In this document: one piece after another, positions 32,413 to 43,800 of the stretch
Layout: each line of letters opens with the position of its first letter
How positions within the stretch are numbered: position 1 is the first letter of the stretch
Source: Anthoceros angustus
Taxonomy: Eukaryota; Streptophyta; Anthocerotopsida; Anthocerotales; Anthocerotaceae
Direction: 5' to 3'
NCBI GenBank assembly: GCA_010909165.1
Contig: MU008180.1
Span: 991,884 to 1,055,883 of the forward strand
DNA: 64,000 bases
Notes under the pieces: generated by a model
Seen by the model: only the letters and a program-made list of their open reading frames with translations
Told to the model about the DNA's origin: nothing
The model's database searches: none
Position numbers and translations under genes: made by a program

Positions 32413-33370
32413 CGATCTCTTGGTTTTCTTAAAGAGATGCAAAATTGTAGATGATTAATTGGTTAAGTGAGTTATTATCTACATATATTTGAAGAAAAAA
32501 TGAAAATTCTTGCGGACAAGGAGCTCATACTAAATAAACAGTTTCTTGCGATTTATAAGCACCGATGCTATTATTGTACATTATTACAGATAATTTACAT
32601 GAATACGTAATGTAAGATTCTACAGGTATAGAGTGATTCCTGATTCTTTTGCATTGTCCATAAAATATTTAGGTGAACAATCTAACTGTCAAGATACCTT
32701 CGGAAACAAATATACACATTTGAATATGCGCGGGCCTTGAAACTGTACAGAGGCATGACCCCGAAGTAGACCGCTGTCCTCTAGACGTGCGGCTAAACGA
32801 GGGTAGACGGCCATGAGTCTCAGATCAAGACGTTCCAGACTACAGTTTCCCCAGGAACTTGACATAACTCCAGGAACCTGACATAACTGTAGATATGAAG
32901 ACTTCCAAATCGGCTGCAAGCCACGGGAAACTGAAAGAGCTGGATTCATGGCATGACCACCGGTATAAGGGAAGAAGAAAGGAATTCCACATTCCAGCAC
33001 TGCATCGTCAGAATGAAGCCACTTTGCAGCAACTTACGCATTGAATGCAAGCTCCAAGCTACCAGTGTACGGAATGACGGCCTCACAACCCGAAGTCCCA
33101 GTCAGGTGACGGGCATTAGTTCAAGGGACATCTGTGCTGTACCACAGAAAGCAGCAGACTCAGCAGGCTACTGAGGTGAGTAGGGAAGGCAAGAAGCTGC
33201 AGCGCAAGCATGCCCTACCCAGTCAAGAAAGGAGCATTCCCCATCCTTTCAACAACACACCAAGCAGGCTACTGACATGCACCATGGCAGGCGGACCATG
33301 AGCAGCTGGGAGCTGCAACCCAGACCTTGTCAAACCTTCTTTACCGTGAGGAAAGCAGCTACGCTGGAAT
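32413..33370. other. AT-rich DNA then mid-GC sequence without recognised genes
   Basis: A 19-nt near-identical direct repeat (CAGGAACYTGACATAACT) lies at 32852-32889. Nothing else was recognised. The end of the stretch is 3' flank of the peptidyl-tRNA hydrolase locus. Confidence 0.45.
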
Positions 33371-34946
33371 AAGCAAACCAACCCTGCCCTTGCTACCGCC
33401 CTGCTCCAAACCGGGCATCCCGCTCCAGCAAAGACTGCGGAGTCTTGGCCCTCCGGTTCTCGTTCCACGTGCTAGCCGCATGCTCGATGCCCTGCCCGGC
33501 CACCATCCTCACAGCCTCCACCCCTCTTTGTAAAGAGAACTCCAAAGCCTCCCGCTCCTCCGGGCTGAATCTTTGCAGCACGAACACGTTCACGTGCATC
33601 GAGGCCGGCGGCCTCCCGATCCCCACCCTAAGGCGGGGGAAATCCGTGCTCCCCCTGAAGCTCTTCACCACCGACCTCACCCCGTTGTGCCCGCCATGGC
33701 CCCCTCTGGGCAGAAGCCGCATGACCGCGAAATCCAAGTCCAGGCAATCCACGATCACCAGCACCCGCTCCACCGGGATCCTGTAGTAGGCTGCCATCGG
33801 CCCCACCGCCTCCCGCTCACGTTCACGTACGTCTGAGGCAGCCAGCAGCACCGGGGTCCCCGAGATCTTGCCCTTCCCACCACAGACTTGTGCTGCACCA
33901 CCGACATCTTGATGCCCTCAGCCGCAGCAATCGCGTCGATCATGTCGAAGCCGACGTTGTGCCGGGTGCCCGCGTACTTGGACCCCGGATTGCCGAGACC
34001 CACGATCAGCCACGGCACCTGGGCGCCTGAAGCTCGGACCAGGCTTGGCCCGACCATCTCCTGGCTGTCCGCAGCCGCGCCGGGAGCGGAGCCCTGGGTC
34101 GTGAGCGAACCCACTGCATCCGCGATGGGCTCGGAACGCGCAGCATCCTCCCCACCGCGCAAGCAAAACCAACCCTGCCCTTGCTACCGCCCTGCTCCAA
34201 ACCGGCATCCCGCTCCAGCAAAGACTGCGGAGTCTTGGCCCCTCCGGTTCTCGTTCCACGTGCTAGCCGCATGCTCGATGCCCTGCCCGGCCACCATCCT
34301 CACAGCCCACTTTGTAAAGAGAACTCCAAAGCCTCCCGCTCCTCCGGGCTGAATCTTTGCAGCACGAACACGTTCACGTGCATCGAGGCCTCCGATCCCA
34401 CCTAAGGCGGGAAATCCGTGCTCCCCTGAAGCTCTTCACCACCGACCTCACCCCGTTGTGCCCGCCATGGCCCCCTCTGGGCAGAAGCCGCATGACCGCG
34501 AAATCCAAGTCCAGGCAATCCACGATCACCAGCACCCGCTCCACCGGGATCCTGTAGTAGGCTGCCATCGGCCCCACCGCCTCCCCGCTCACGTTCACGT
34601 ACGTCTGAGGCTTGGCCAGCAGCACCGGGGTCCCCGAGATCTTGCCCTTCCCCACCACAGACTTGTGCTGCACCACCGACATCTTGATGCCCTCAGCCGC
34701 AGCAATCGCGTCGATCATGTCGAAGCCGACGTTGTGCCGGGTGCCCGCGTACTTGGACCCCGGATTGCCGAGACCCACGATCAGCCACGGCACCTGGGCG
34801 CCTGAAGCTCGGACCAAGGCTTGGCCCGACCATCTCCTGGCTGTCCGCAGCCGCGCCGGGAGCGGAGCCCTGGGTCGTGAGAGCGAACCCCACTGCATCC
34901 GCGATGGGCTCGGAACGCGCAGCATCCTCCCCCACCGCGCAAGCAA
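33371..34946. repeat. Direct tandem duplication of about 785 bp (33371-34160 and 34161-34946)
   Basis: The two units are collinear and nearly identical. Most differences are one- or two-base changes in the length of C, G or A runs (for example CCGGGC against CCGGC, TTCCCACC against TTCCCCACC), plus short deletions near 34308 and 34390. Each unit covers the same part of a peptidyl-tRNA hydrolase gene. The pattern is that of two noisy reads or haplotypes of one locus placed side by side, though a recent true duplication is possible. Confidence 0.85.
33393..34162 (-). pseudogene. Peptidyl-tRNA hydrolase (Pth/CRS2 family), unit A, frame broken
   Basis: Pth1-type enzymes free tRNA from stalled peptidyl-tRNA; plant members act in plastids or mitochondria, and the related CRS2 aids intron splicing. 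Unit A reads PWLIVGLGNPGSKYAGTRHN, VGFDMIDAIAAAEG, then (after a frame break near 33870) MAAYYRIPVERVLVIVDC, GGHGGHNGVRSVV, DFPRLRVGIGRPP and VLQRFSPEEREALEFSLQ. Family residues are present: Asn of GLGNPG, His of RHNVGF, Asp of VDCLDL and GGHNG. The frame shifts inside the TYVNVSGEA region and again near the C-terminus, so this copy as written is not translatable throughout. Confidence 0.75.
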
Positions 34947-34960
34947 GCCTGCGGGAAAGC
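34163..34960 (-). CDS. Peptidyl-tRNA hydrolase (Pth/CRS2 family), unit B, more complete 5' half, frame broken in the 3' half
   Basis: Unit B keeps the central frame that unit A loses (HKSVVGKGKISGTPVLLAK, PQTYVNVSGEAVGPMAAYY) but loses it after SFRGARISRL, near 34420. Upstream it continues into SEPIADAVGFALTTQGSAPG and a likely splice acceptor (TTTCCCGCAG, about 34951-34960 on the minus strand). A 5' exon with a transit peptide is therefore expected above 34960 but was not identified. Between them the two units cover the region from the acceptor to the QRGVEAVRMVAGQG segment, which implies that the true locus may be a single intact gene. The substrate role is the same as for unit A. Confidence 0.7.
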
Positions 34961-35060
34961 ACACTTTTGCAAGCGTCTGCTTTATTACATTTGTGGGCGT
35001 GCTGAGGGCACAGTTTTGCAAGCTTATGCTTTATCACCTTTGTGGGCGTGCTATTTTCAT
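34960..35060. repeat. Two-copy direct repeat, period about 49 bp
   Basis: CACACTTTTGCAAGCGTCTGC at 34960 and CACAGTTTTGCAAGCTTATGC at 35009 each run on to TTTGTGGGCGTGCT. They lie directly upstream of the peptidyl-tRNA hydrolase exon. Confidence 0.7.
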
Positions 35061-35574
35061 GGATATCTCGGCCCCCTTCCCCCTCCAACCACCACGTCCC
35101 CTAACCTCCTCCTCCCCCCATCTCCCTTCTTCTCCCTCGCTCTCACCCCCCAAACCCACCCAGCTTTCCACCGATGAGGAAGCCCTGGCCGGGCTGCAGG
35201 GTTTCATGGCTTCAAGGGTAAGAAGGCCCCATGACTCAGAAGCTCTCCAGGGAGGTCTGCTGCCCCTGGACTCTGGTCCCCTTGGGACCCCACCTCTGCA
35301 CGAGGTGCATTGGGACTGTTCTTTGCTTCAACGGGCAAGCAATTTAAGGGTCTGTTCTTAAGGCTAGGCCGCTTGCAAAGTGCCCACGAGGGCCGGGCAA
35401 GGCTGCAAGGATCTGCTCTTAAGGCTGGTCCTCTTGCAATCCGCCCAAGAGGGCGGGGCAATTGTACTGAGTGCCGTTAGAGGGATTTATCGTGGATAGA
35501 GATCATATTTTGGGCAGTTTAACAACTGCTTACAACAACAACGCTTTTTGCAAGCGGAGACGAAGACAGGAAAA
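35061..35574. other. Intergenic with a diverged two-copy repeat (35349-35400 and 35409-35461)
   Basis: TCTGTTCTTAAGGCT and ATCTGCTCTTAAGGCT start two related 52-bp units that end GGGCCGGGCAA and GGGCGGGGCAA. No gene was recognised. Confidence 0.5.
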
Positions 35575-35690
35575 AAAAAAGCATATGTTATAGTCCAGTA
35601 AGGACGGGAAGAGACATCGTGTATTAAGGAGCCCTGGAAGCCATGAAAATTCTGTCCCAGTGGACTACAATGGACTTCTTCTTCTTAGTA
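35575..35690. repeat. Inverted pair of the dispersed TAGTCCA motif
   Basis: GTTATAGTCCAGTAAGGACGG lies on the plus strand at about 35587-35607. On the minus strand 35689-35656 reads TAAGAAGAAGAAGTCCATTG then TAGTCCACTGGGA. The two face each other across about 50 bp, as the ends of a small inverted-repeat element might. Confidence 0.5.
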
Positions 35691-35939
35691 TGGCGTGCTT
35701 GTTGTTAAGCCGTTCTACCCCTTTCTAGCCTCTCCTTGTCTATCGGCTGCAAAAAAGGTTATTGTTGTAAGGTTTTATGGTGCTTTTTAGACAATTATTT
35801 ATATTGTTGAAAGGCCCTTCAGGGTCCTTTAAATTAAGTAGAATATGAATAATCGACTTATTCACCATATGAAAGAAATAGTAAAAAAATTTTAAATTAA
35901 AGTTTGATATAAAATATGTAAAGTATAATACTTAATTTA

Positions 35940-36480
35940 TTAGGAATAAATAACATCCCTTTTCTAGCAAGGCATGCATGCACACAGTTAAAGGCAACAA
36001 CATACACTAGCACTAAACCTACCAGTAGCTTACTGTCCTCCCAAGGACAACTTACACATAACATCCATACACTAGCACTAAACCTACCAGTAGCCTACTG
36101 TCCTCCCAAGGACAACTTACACATAACATCGTTGGTGTTACTCTTCACTATAGCAAGAGTACAAGAGAAATCACTACATACATACTAGCACTAGGCCTCC
36201 AAGTAGTTTGCTGGGTTCCCAAGGACAACTCACAAACAACACCTCTGGTGCTGCTCTTCACTATAGCAAGAGTACAAGATAGATCAAAGAGTAGATCTAT
36301 AATACGCCGTAAGCTTCAGATGTACTTAGCTCTCTCCCGGGCTTAAGCTCCCTGGGTTCTCTACACCTCAGTCCTAGCCTTCCCAACTAGGCAATGAGCT
36401 AACCTCATTGTGTATATAAGGAGGGTTACTTCATTCCTAAGCAACTGTTCCTAAGCAAAACCTCACTACCACCAACTTCT
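35940..36480 (-). mobile_element. LTR-like retrotransposon remnant with nested tandem repeats
   Basis: A 65-bp unit is repeated at 36001 and 36066 with one mismatch (AGCTTACTG against AGCCTACTG). A longer unit including TCTTCACTATAGCAAGAGTACAAG is repeated in diverged form at 36131 and 36248. Read on the minus strand, the phrases GAGTTGTCCTTGGG and TTGTACTCTTGCTATAGTGAAGAG are of the kind seen near the 3' end of Copia-type LTRs. A TATATAA-like box lies near 36413-36420 on the plus strand. No internal coding region was found, so it may be a solo or truncated LTR. Class is inferred. Confidence 0.4.
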
Positions 36481-36775
36481 TAACTTATCTTTCTATTTAA
36501 TAATTATTAAATTAAAGTTTAATATTTAAATATGAAATATAGCACTCACTTCGGTGGCTGTGCATAAGAAGAGAAGACATACAAAGACACACTAAAAAGA
36601 CATCAATAAAATCTTCCCCGAGACACACTAAGAAGCTATGTTTCCACATTATGAGTCCTTTAGATTGTTCATGAGACTCTCTTTTTACCATACCCACGTA
36701 ACCAACCCAAACGCCAGCGGGCAATTGCGTTAGCTATCCCTCAACGTGCTGATTATGTTTAATACATATGTTAAT

Positions 36776-37568
36776 TTAGAACATCGGGTTGGAGAGGCGA
36801 TTCGACGGAGCGAAGGCTTGCAGTCCCAACTTGGCAGCGCTCAAGTCGGCTACCAGTTAGCTGACAAGTTTTGTGAGTTGGAACAATGCTTGAAGCAATT
36901 GCGAGAGCTGGAAAATCTGCTTCTTGCGATCAAGGAGCAGGGAGGCACGGGCCAGGAACATCTGTCTGTGTTATTCTGGGTGATTGAGCAACTGGGATGG
37001 GTGCAATGTTTAACCCTTGCCCTCGAGGCAAAGTGGCAGAGGCTGCTCGACAAGGCGTTTATCAGCTTTGAAGAACAGCTGGAGACTACCCCTCGGACAT
37101 GGAGCTGGTTTCAAGAGCAGTATAGCAGGGGTTTGCTCCTTCGTCGTGGCAGGCAAGAGCGCTGCCTTGATATTCCAAGGAGGGATGCGGTCAAAACCCT
37201 CTTTTAACGGTGCATCATGTTGGCTCAAGGGGAAGTCCATTCTACCTGCATCGTATGCAGGAGTGGGTGGACGTGATGGTGCTAGTGTAGTAGTCCGGTG
37301 TGGTGAGCCCTGTTTTGAAAATTGCCGTCAGGTTAGTCCCCGGCTGGGTGGTGTCTTCTCTCCCTGCTCTTTCTAGTGCCTAGCTATCTAGCTCCAGCCT
37401 GTGCTCATGCTCCAGGCCTGTTTTGTAACTGTACACCTTTATAAAGCCACGGTTTCACAAAATAAAGGCTTGCAGGAGCAAAAGGCACTGGATTTGGAAA
37501 AGTCCTTGGATGCCGTGGTAGATTTAGAAAGTCAGCTTAGCAGGTCTGGGAGATTGCAGGGGATATAA
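36776..37568 (+). pseudogene. Coding remnants of an unrecognised coiled-coil protein
   Basis: A frame from a possible splice acceptor (AATTTAG at about 36769-36775) to stop 37205-37207 encodes amphipathic, Leu/Glu/Gln-rich sequence: LADKFCELEQCLKQLRELEN, then LALEAKWQRLLDKAFISFEE. A second short frame at about 37461-37568 (QEQKALDLEKSLDAVVDLES) is of the same kind. The two pieces are separated by non-coding sequence and neither has a start in good context. They could be exons of a truncated gene or captured gene fragments. A vesicle-tether relation (ZW10-like) was considered on weak grounds and is not claimed. Confidence 0.35.
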
Positions 37569-37883
37569 GAAGAAGAACGTGGTACAGTCGAAGCATACAT
37601 ATAAGCATCAAGATATCTGCTGGAAGCTGTCGTATGGGAAGTTTGGGAACAAGAGACTGCAATATGGCCAGCACGTGGGTAGCACGAGGGGTGAGACGTG
37701 AACTCTGAACTCTCTTGTCTTCGTCTTTCCACCTGCGTTGAAATGGCTCTGACTGCTTGTTGTTGGAACCGGAGCTAAGGGAATGGCTAAATGCGATCCT
37801 GCTGAGTGGTCCATGAAACCGCCATGTAATTTGATGGTTGTCGAGCTTGTTGTTTGAACGATGGACCTCGTGATTGGGAACAG

Positions 37884-40800
37884 GTTAAAAGGAAGTGCAA
37901 GTATCTGGGAAGAACCAGAACTGTCAGGATTCAAACCGAAGAGGCCTACTTGCGGGATGATATTCCCTGTGGCTATGCGAAATGCCAGTTTTGTCAGCAG
38001 GAAATGCCACCACTACCAGCAAATGCTTCACATTATGTGGTACATGCCCCAAGCTCTTGCATTTGCGGTTGTGCGTTGCGCTGGATTGTGTAGAATTGCA
38101 GACCAGCTGAGCCTTTTCTGTAAGGATGCAGGTGCCGGATGCAGATGCCATTCTTGAGTTCCTTGAGATTTTTGAGCTGCCGCAATTTACCGGTGTCATC
38201 TGTCTTACATCTGTTTTGAAGCAGGTCCTACTTTTACTGTGTCTCGTGGCTTTAGTGTTGCTGTTGAAGTATCTATGTTGGTGTCTCGCTAGAGGCTAAC
38301 TTGCAAATCCTCTGTCCAGGTTATGGCTCGGTCGAAGCAAAGATACAGGAGATTGAGGTGCGCCCTCGTGGTTGGAGTTTGTCTATCTATTCTGAGTTTT
38401 ACGTTTCAGCAATCCTCTGGTGGATTGTGATGACCAACAGTGAGTGCACGAATGTATGCAGGTCACTATGCACAGACCCTAGGAGAGGTTGTCTCTTTTT
38501 TGATGATGAACATTTTCTGTATACATCGGAAGCCATACCCTCAAATCCGAAAGGTGACTAATTGATGCTAATCAGTCTGTCCCCTCCCATTGTTTTTAAT
38601 GGGTCTTATGAGTTTTTGACGCTGGGTTGTCATCCAGGTACCAAAGGTTTTGCAACCTGGTACTCAGAGCATATTGGAAAACACAAGCCTGTCGTTGTGT
38701 GGACTGGCAAAGAAAGGGACCCATTTTCGTTTGATGATGACGATGAGGAGGATGAAGAAGCTGATTTGCTGGAGCAATTCAACCGTACACTGGCATTTGA
38801 CTTTGAACCTGAAGAAGATCAAGCCATTAAGGTTGATATTCCTTTTGCAATATGAGCTGACCTCTCTGTGTTCAAAGACTTTCCTCTCTGTCTGTGACTC
38901 GTCCTTTGGAGTACTTAGCTGCCTGTTTGGCAGGTTTTGAGTACAAAGGACTACTTTCAGAGCTTCTGGACTGATGACGGAGCAGTGATGGAATTGTGTA
39001 ATACTTTGGTACGTTGTGAGGCCTCATTCGGGAATGTCTGCTTCCCTTTTTTATCTGAAAGAGGTTGACCAGGTTCTTATCTCACCAGTTAGAATCGCGA
39101 GTGGATCCGGTCGGAAGGACTTTGGATGGTATCTCCACATTACAGATCAGCTCAAGAGCTGATCGAAAAAGCTCCTCTATTTATCAAGAGCATTTTTCAG
39201 GTCAAAGGGTCACCTTCTGTTTTTCTTGATCTGAAAATTTGCATTTTCATCCACATTTGCACTCTGGGCCTGTCACGCCCTCAGCCTGCCTGAAAGGGGG
39301 ATCTGGGGCCTTGCATTGACATGCTCTTTGACTCTGCTGGCAGCCCACATGATTGAAGAAGGGCTTGTGGATGGAACACTTCGGGTAGGTGTATTTCATG
39401 TAAGCAAACATGATCCGGCTGAGGGCTTTGTGCGACCCAGGTATTTATTGATACCAGTCAGCATGGTTGATGTTGCCAACAAGTAATAGGATTTACAGGA
39501 CACTGTGTTTATAAGTGGTAGAGTATTCATGCGGCAGATAGCTAGATTGACATCTGTGTGGGGGCTTCTCCAATCAGCAACAAGAACGAAGCATCTCAGC
39601 TGGAAATATTGATTCCAGGATCATCACTCCAGAATAGGGCGCTACCCGGAGATCTCGTTGTGGTAAGTTGCTTTGCCAGAGAGGACTTACTAACTTATTG
39701 TACTTCACTTCAGTGTCTGATAGTCATTTATATTCGGGAATAGGTGCATCTGCTATCTCAGTCAGAGTGGAGAGCTCCAAAACAAGGCCTGCGTCAACTA
39801 ACGCTGAAATCCAGTGACCCAGAGTCTCCGAGCCTGGAGGATGATGAATTGCGTGAAGATGGCAGCCTGGAGTCCTTTGGGAAAAGTGCTGCAGATATCA
39901 CGTCTGCTGCAGAGCAGACTGTTCCAACAGGCAAGGTAGTGGGTATCTTGCAAAGAAAACAAAGGGATTATGTTGCTTGCCTTACAGAAGAGGCTGAGAG
40001 TGAGATTCTGCAGTCAAGGTCTGACATGTAAGTTCTCCTTTTGTTACCTGGGAGTTTTCTTTCCGTTTGTTCCTTTAGCATATGAGCTTGCACTTGTAGT
40101 ATCTGCAGCCTTGAGTTTCTCAATGTACATGGATTGCATGATGCAGGCTGTGGCAGCTGCTATGCTTCCCAAGAGATAGGCGTATTCCCATGGTTTGTTG
40201 TCTTCCTCAAATTTGTGCTTCAATATGTCATCCTGTTCTCATAAGCAGATAATTCATCTCATTGTGCTCTTCCAGGTTCGTATCACAACCCGGCAAGGTT
40301 TGCTCCTTGTGGGGCAGAGGTTTGTAGTCCGTATAACAGGTTGGGAGTGCAACTCAAAGCATCCAGAAGGACATCTGGTTCGTGTTTTGGGGCCTATTGG
40401 CGATCTAAACACTGAGACTATTGCCATACTGGTGGAGAATGAGATCAACATTTCAGCTTTCAACAGCTTGTAAGTTATCCTGTAGCCAACTAAACATCTA
40501 TTCGAGGCACAGGCCAGTAGGCCCTAGATAAATTGAGGTTCTGATACAGAATGTGGATGATCAACAACAGGGCTCTTCAGGAATTGCCACAAAGCTCTGA
40601 AGATGGACCATGGACAATTCCAGAAGAAGAATTTTCTCTCCGCCGGGATCTCCGCTCTGCGCACAGGACATTCAGGTGTAGCGTGCCTACTTCTTCAGCT
40701 GTTGGGCTGTTATTTTAGGCTGGCTCAGTACTATGATGTACACAACTTTGGAGCAATGTTAAATCTTTTGTGAATGGCAGTGTTGATCCTCCTGGTAGCA

Positions 40801-43800
40801 AAGATGTAGATGATGCGCTTTCAGTCCGGCATCTGCAAAATGGTCTACTTGAGGTGCTCTTTGTCTGTTGTCAAGTATGAACGCATTGGTAGAAACTAGC
40901 AGGGTCCAAAGTATCTTAATGTGTCATCTCTTGCCGTTTTATACAGGTTGGGGTTCACATTGCAGATGTGTCATACTTTGTGAAGCAAGGAAGCCTACTA
41001 GATATGGAAGCTCGTGACCGTGGAACAACTGTGTATATGGTTGGCAGGAATTGGCCAATGCTCCCACGCCTTTTGAGGTAAAGAGCTGGCTCTTCATGGC
41101 CTTAGTATCAGTCCGTAAATACAATTTTTCTATATACTCTGTTGTCTTCTGAATTTGTCAGTGAGGACTTATGTTCACTGCTGGGAGGAAAAGACCGACT
41201 GGCTGTCAGTGTCATTTGGACAGTCAACCCTGTCAACGATTTTGAGATAGTGGATGTATGGTTTGGGAGAACCATCATCAATTCTCAGCATCAGGTACTA
41301 AACAAGTAACGAGGCAAACTTGGAACTTGCGTAGCTGGTACACAAATGATCATCTGACCATGCTTTGTACATTGGACAGATGTCGTACGCTCAAGCTCAA
41401 GGTATTTTGGATGGCCATCCACTTCCTGTCGGTTTGGAAATAATTGGTGGAATGGATGAAGTGAGGCAAATGCAGACAGAACTGGCAGTGATTGCCAAAT
41501 TCGCTGAGGTGAGTTGTGAGGTAGATCCATTTTGTGTTTTTCCAGTGACTGATGGATTCGGTGTCTTTTGTAGTTTCCCGCCTTTTGTATCTACCGCAGT
41601 GCACTTGTGGCTGAATGCTTCTGCTGTTTAACTTCAACTGCAGATAAGACGAGCACTTCGGAAAGCAGATGGAGCAGTTGAACTCTCGAATGCTGAGTTG
41701 AAGTTTGATGTGGATGAAGTAACAAACCCTGTGAATGTCGAGGCAAAACTTGAGCTACCTGTACGAAAAGATGATGTTTAACCCAGTCAGTGCTGAGTTT
41801 ATTTTGTTAATTAATTGTTTTCTTTCAATGGTCATCTCAGACACACTTTCACTCCTGCAGATGAATTCAATTGTAGCAGAGCTGATGATATTGGCCAATG
41901 CATTTGTGGCTGAGCGCATTTATCAGTAAGATATGCTCTTTTAGCTTGTGAGTTGTCGGGAAAACCACCCATTTCCTTGTTACTTTTTGCCACTGTTGGC
42001 CTCTGTCCTGAACACCTGAGCTTGCAGGTCATTCCCTATGTCATCTCTTTTACGGCAGCATGCTCCTCCAAAGCTAGACAGCTTCACATTATTATTGGAG
42101 GTAAGAGCGAGGCCTTTGTTTGCTGAGCTTTGCCAGGTGGAGTTTCTTCGTCTGTTTTGCAGCAGCGCACTAACAGCTCAGCAAACCGCAGTGCTGTGCA
42201 GCCAGAGGATTTGCGTTGGATGCCTCCAGTAACAAGGTACAGGCACTCAAATTGTCTCTAGTATTTGCGGTTTTTTTGCTCCAAAGAAAGCCATCTCCTC
42301 ACAATGCTGTCAACTTACAGTCATTGGCAGCTTCCCTGGACAGCATGCGAGAAAGCAGTGATCCTGTCATTGAGGTATGAAGATGATCTTTTGTCCAGTC
42401 TCATTAGCCTAATGTCACTGCATCACTTAACTTCCATCGCTTGTCCTCTCAGTTCTGTACATTGAACTAATGGGCTTGTTTGGTGTTGGATGCTAAATTT
42501 GGCAGCATGCATTCAGGGCTCTGGTGACTCGAGCTATGTCAGAAGTAAGTTGCATGTACACAGGCATGTGCTTAAACTGTTTGAAAACCAATGAAGTTTG
42601 AGTTCATCTGCAATTCTTTGTCTGACGCTGGGTAAGGTTTTCAGGCCATGTACTGCGCAACTGAAGTGGTCTCTGAGTCAAGTAGTTTCTACCATTACGG
42701 ATTGGCGTTAAAGTAAGACACATCAGATGTGCTTGAGTAATAGTAATGTTATCTTTACTTGACGAGGAGAATGTTTCTTCATCCACATTTTGACACTGTT
42801 TAACGGTTTACAGGTTTTATACACATTTTACGTCCCCCATTCGGCGTTATGCTGATGTGCTAGTGCATCGTATGCTGCTGGAGGCTGTTGAAGACAATTC
42901 GCATAGCGCAGTGAAGAGACCTTCGTCTATTGGTGTCAGGCAGACGTACGACCTGAAAGAGGTACTCTTGGACACTACAACATGTGGAGGTTAATCCTTA
43001 TGACAGTGAGGTTTATTTTTTTTTGTGAAGGGTAATACTTCTGACAAACGCTTGAACCTGCAGACAGTAAACCATTTGAACCAGCGGCATAGATCAAGCA
43101 AGGTAGCTCAGAAGGAGTGCAATGAGCTCTATCTACTCATGTATCTTCAGAAGTATGCAAAGGCAGAGCATGCGGTTGTAAGTTCTCTAGCCACGCCAAT
43201 ATTCCCTGGGTATGTTTGACCAACTCCACCACTAACACAATTCAAATCGTGCAGGTTCTGCGAGTACTCCCCAAGGGGCTTGAGGTGTTTGTACCAAAGT
43301 ATGATATTAGAGGTCCTGTGTATTTGCAGGTATATCTTTGTGAACGTTTAAGCATATTATTTAACTGTCTCACGTAAATGCGTCAGGTCCCTCTAAGAGC
43401 TGGCTCTCTTGTGCAGACCAAAAAAGGTGATGTCCTACTTCCTGCAGAGGATGATGGAGAGGATAGATTACTGCCATCGTCAACGCTCCAGAGAAGTCAA
43501 GGAAGCATCAAAGTTCTCGTATGTGTTTAAACAGAGTCATACTTCATGGCATGCATTTGCAATTTTGGGCTCCTTGTTTCCCATGGGTCGTGTCTTTTAA
43601 CTCCAGAGGGGAAATGCAGGATCCTACGTCGAGAATGCCTTTAGTCGAGTACAGTCTATTAGATCCGCTTTGCGTTCAGTTGAAGGCAGACGGTAAGTTC
43701 ACCAGTTTTTCTTCAAAAAGTTGTTGGATGTATGTAACTCTCGGTAATGTACAGCAGTCCGTCGTTGAACCTCCTTTGACTGTGTGGTTCAGGGTCTCGT

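Noticed and set aside
36001-36290. Possible CRISPR-like array
   Set aside because: Only two near-identical 65-bp copies plus diverged ones, no unique spacers of regular length, and the context is a plant nuclear genome.
37854-37883. Start of the DIS3L-like protein at the frame opening before 37884
   Set aside because: There is no ATG in that frame and a TAA lies at 37827. A splice acceptor at 37881-37883 explains the boundary better.
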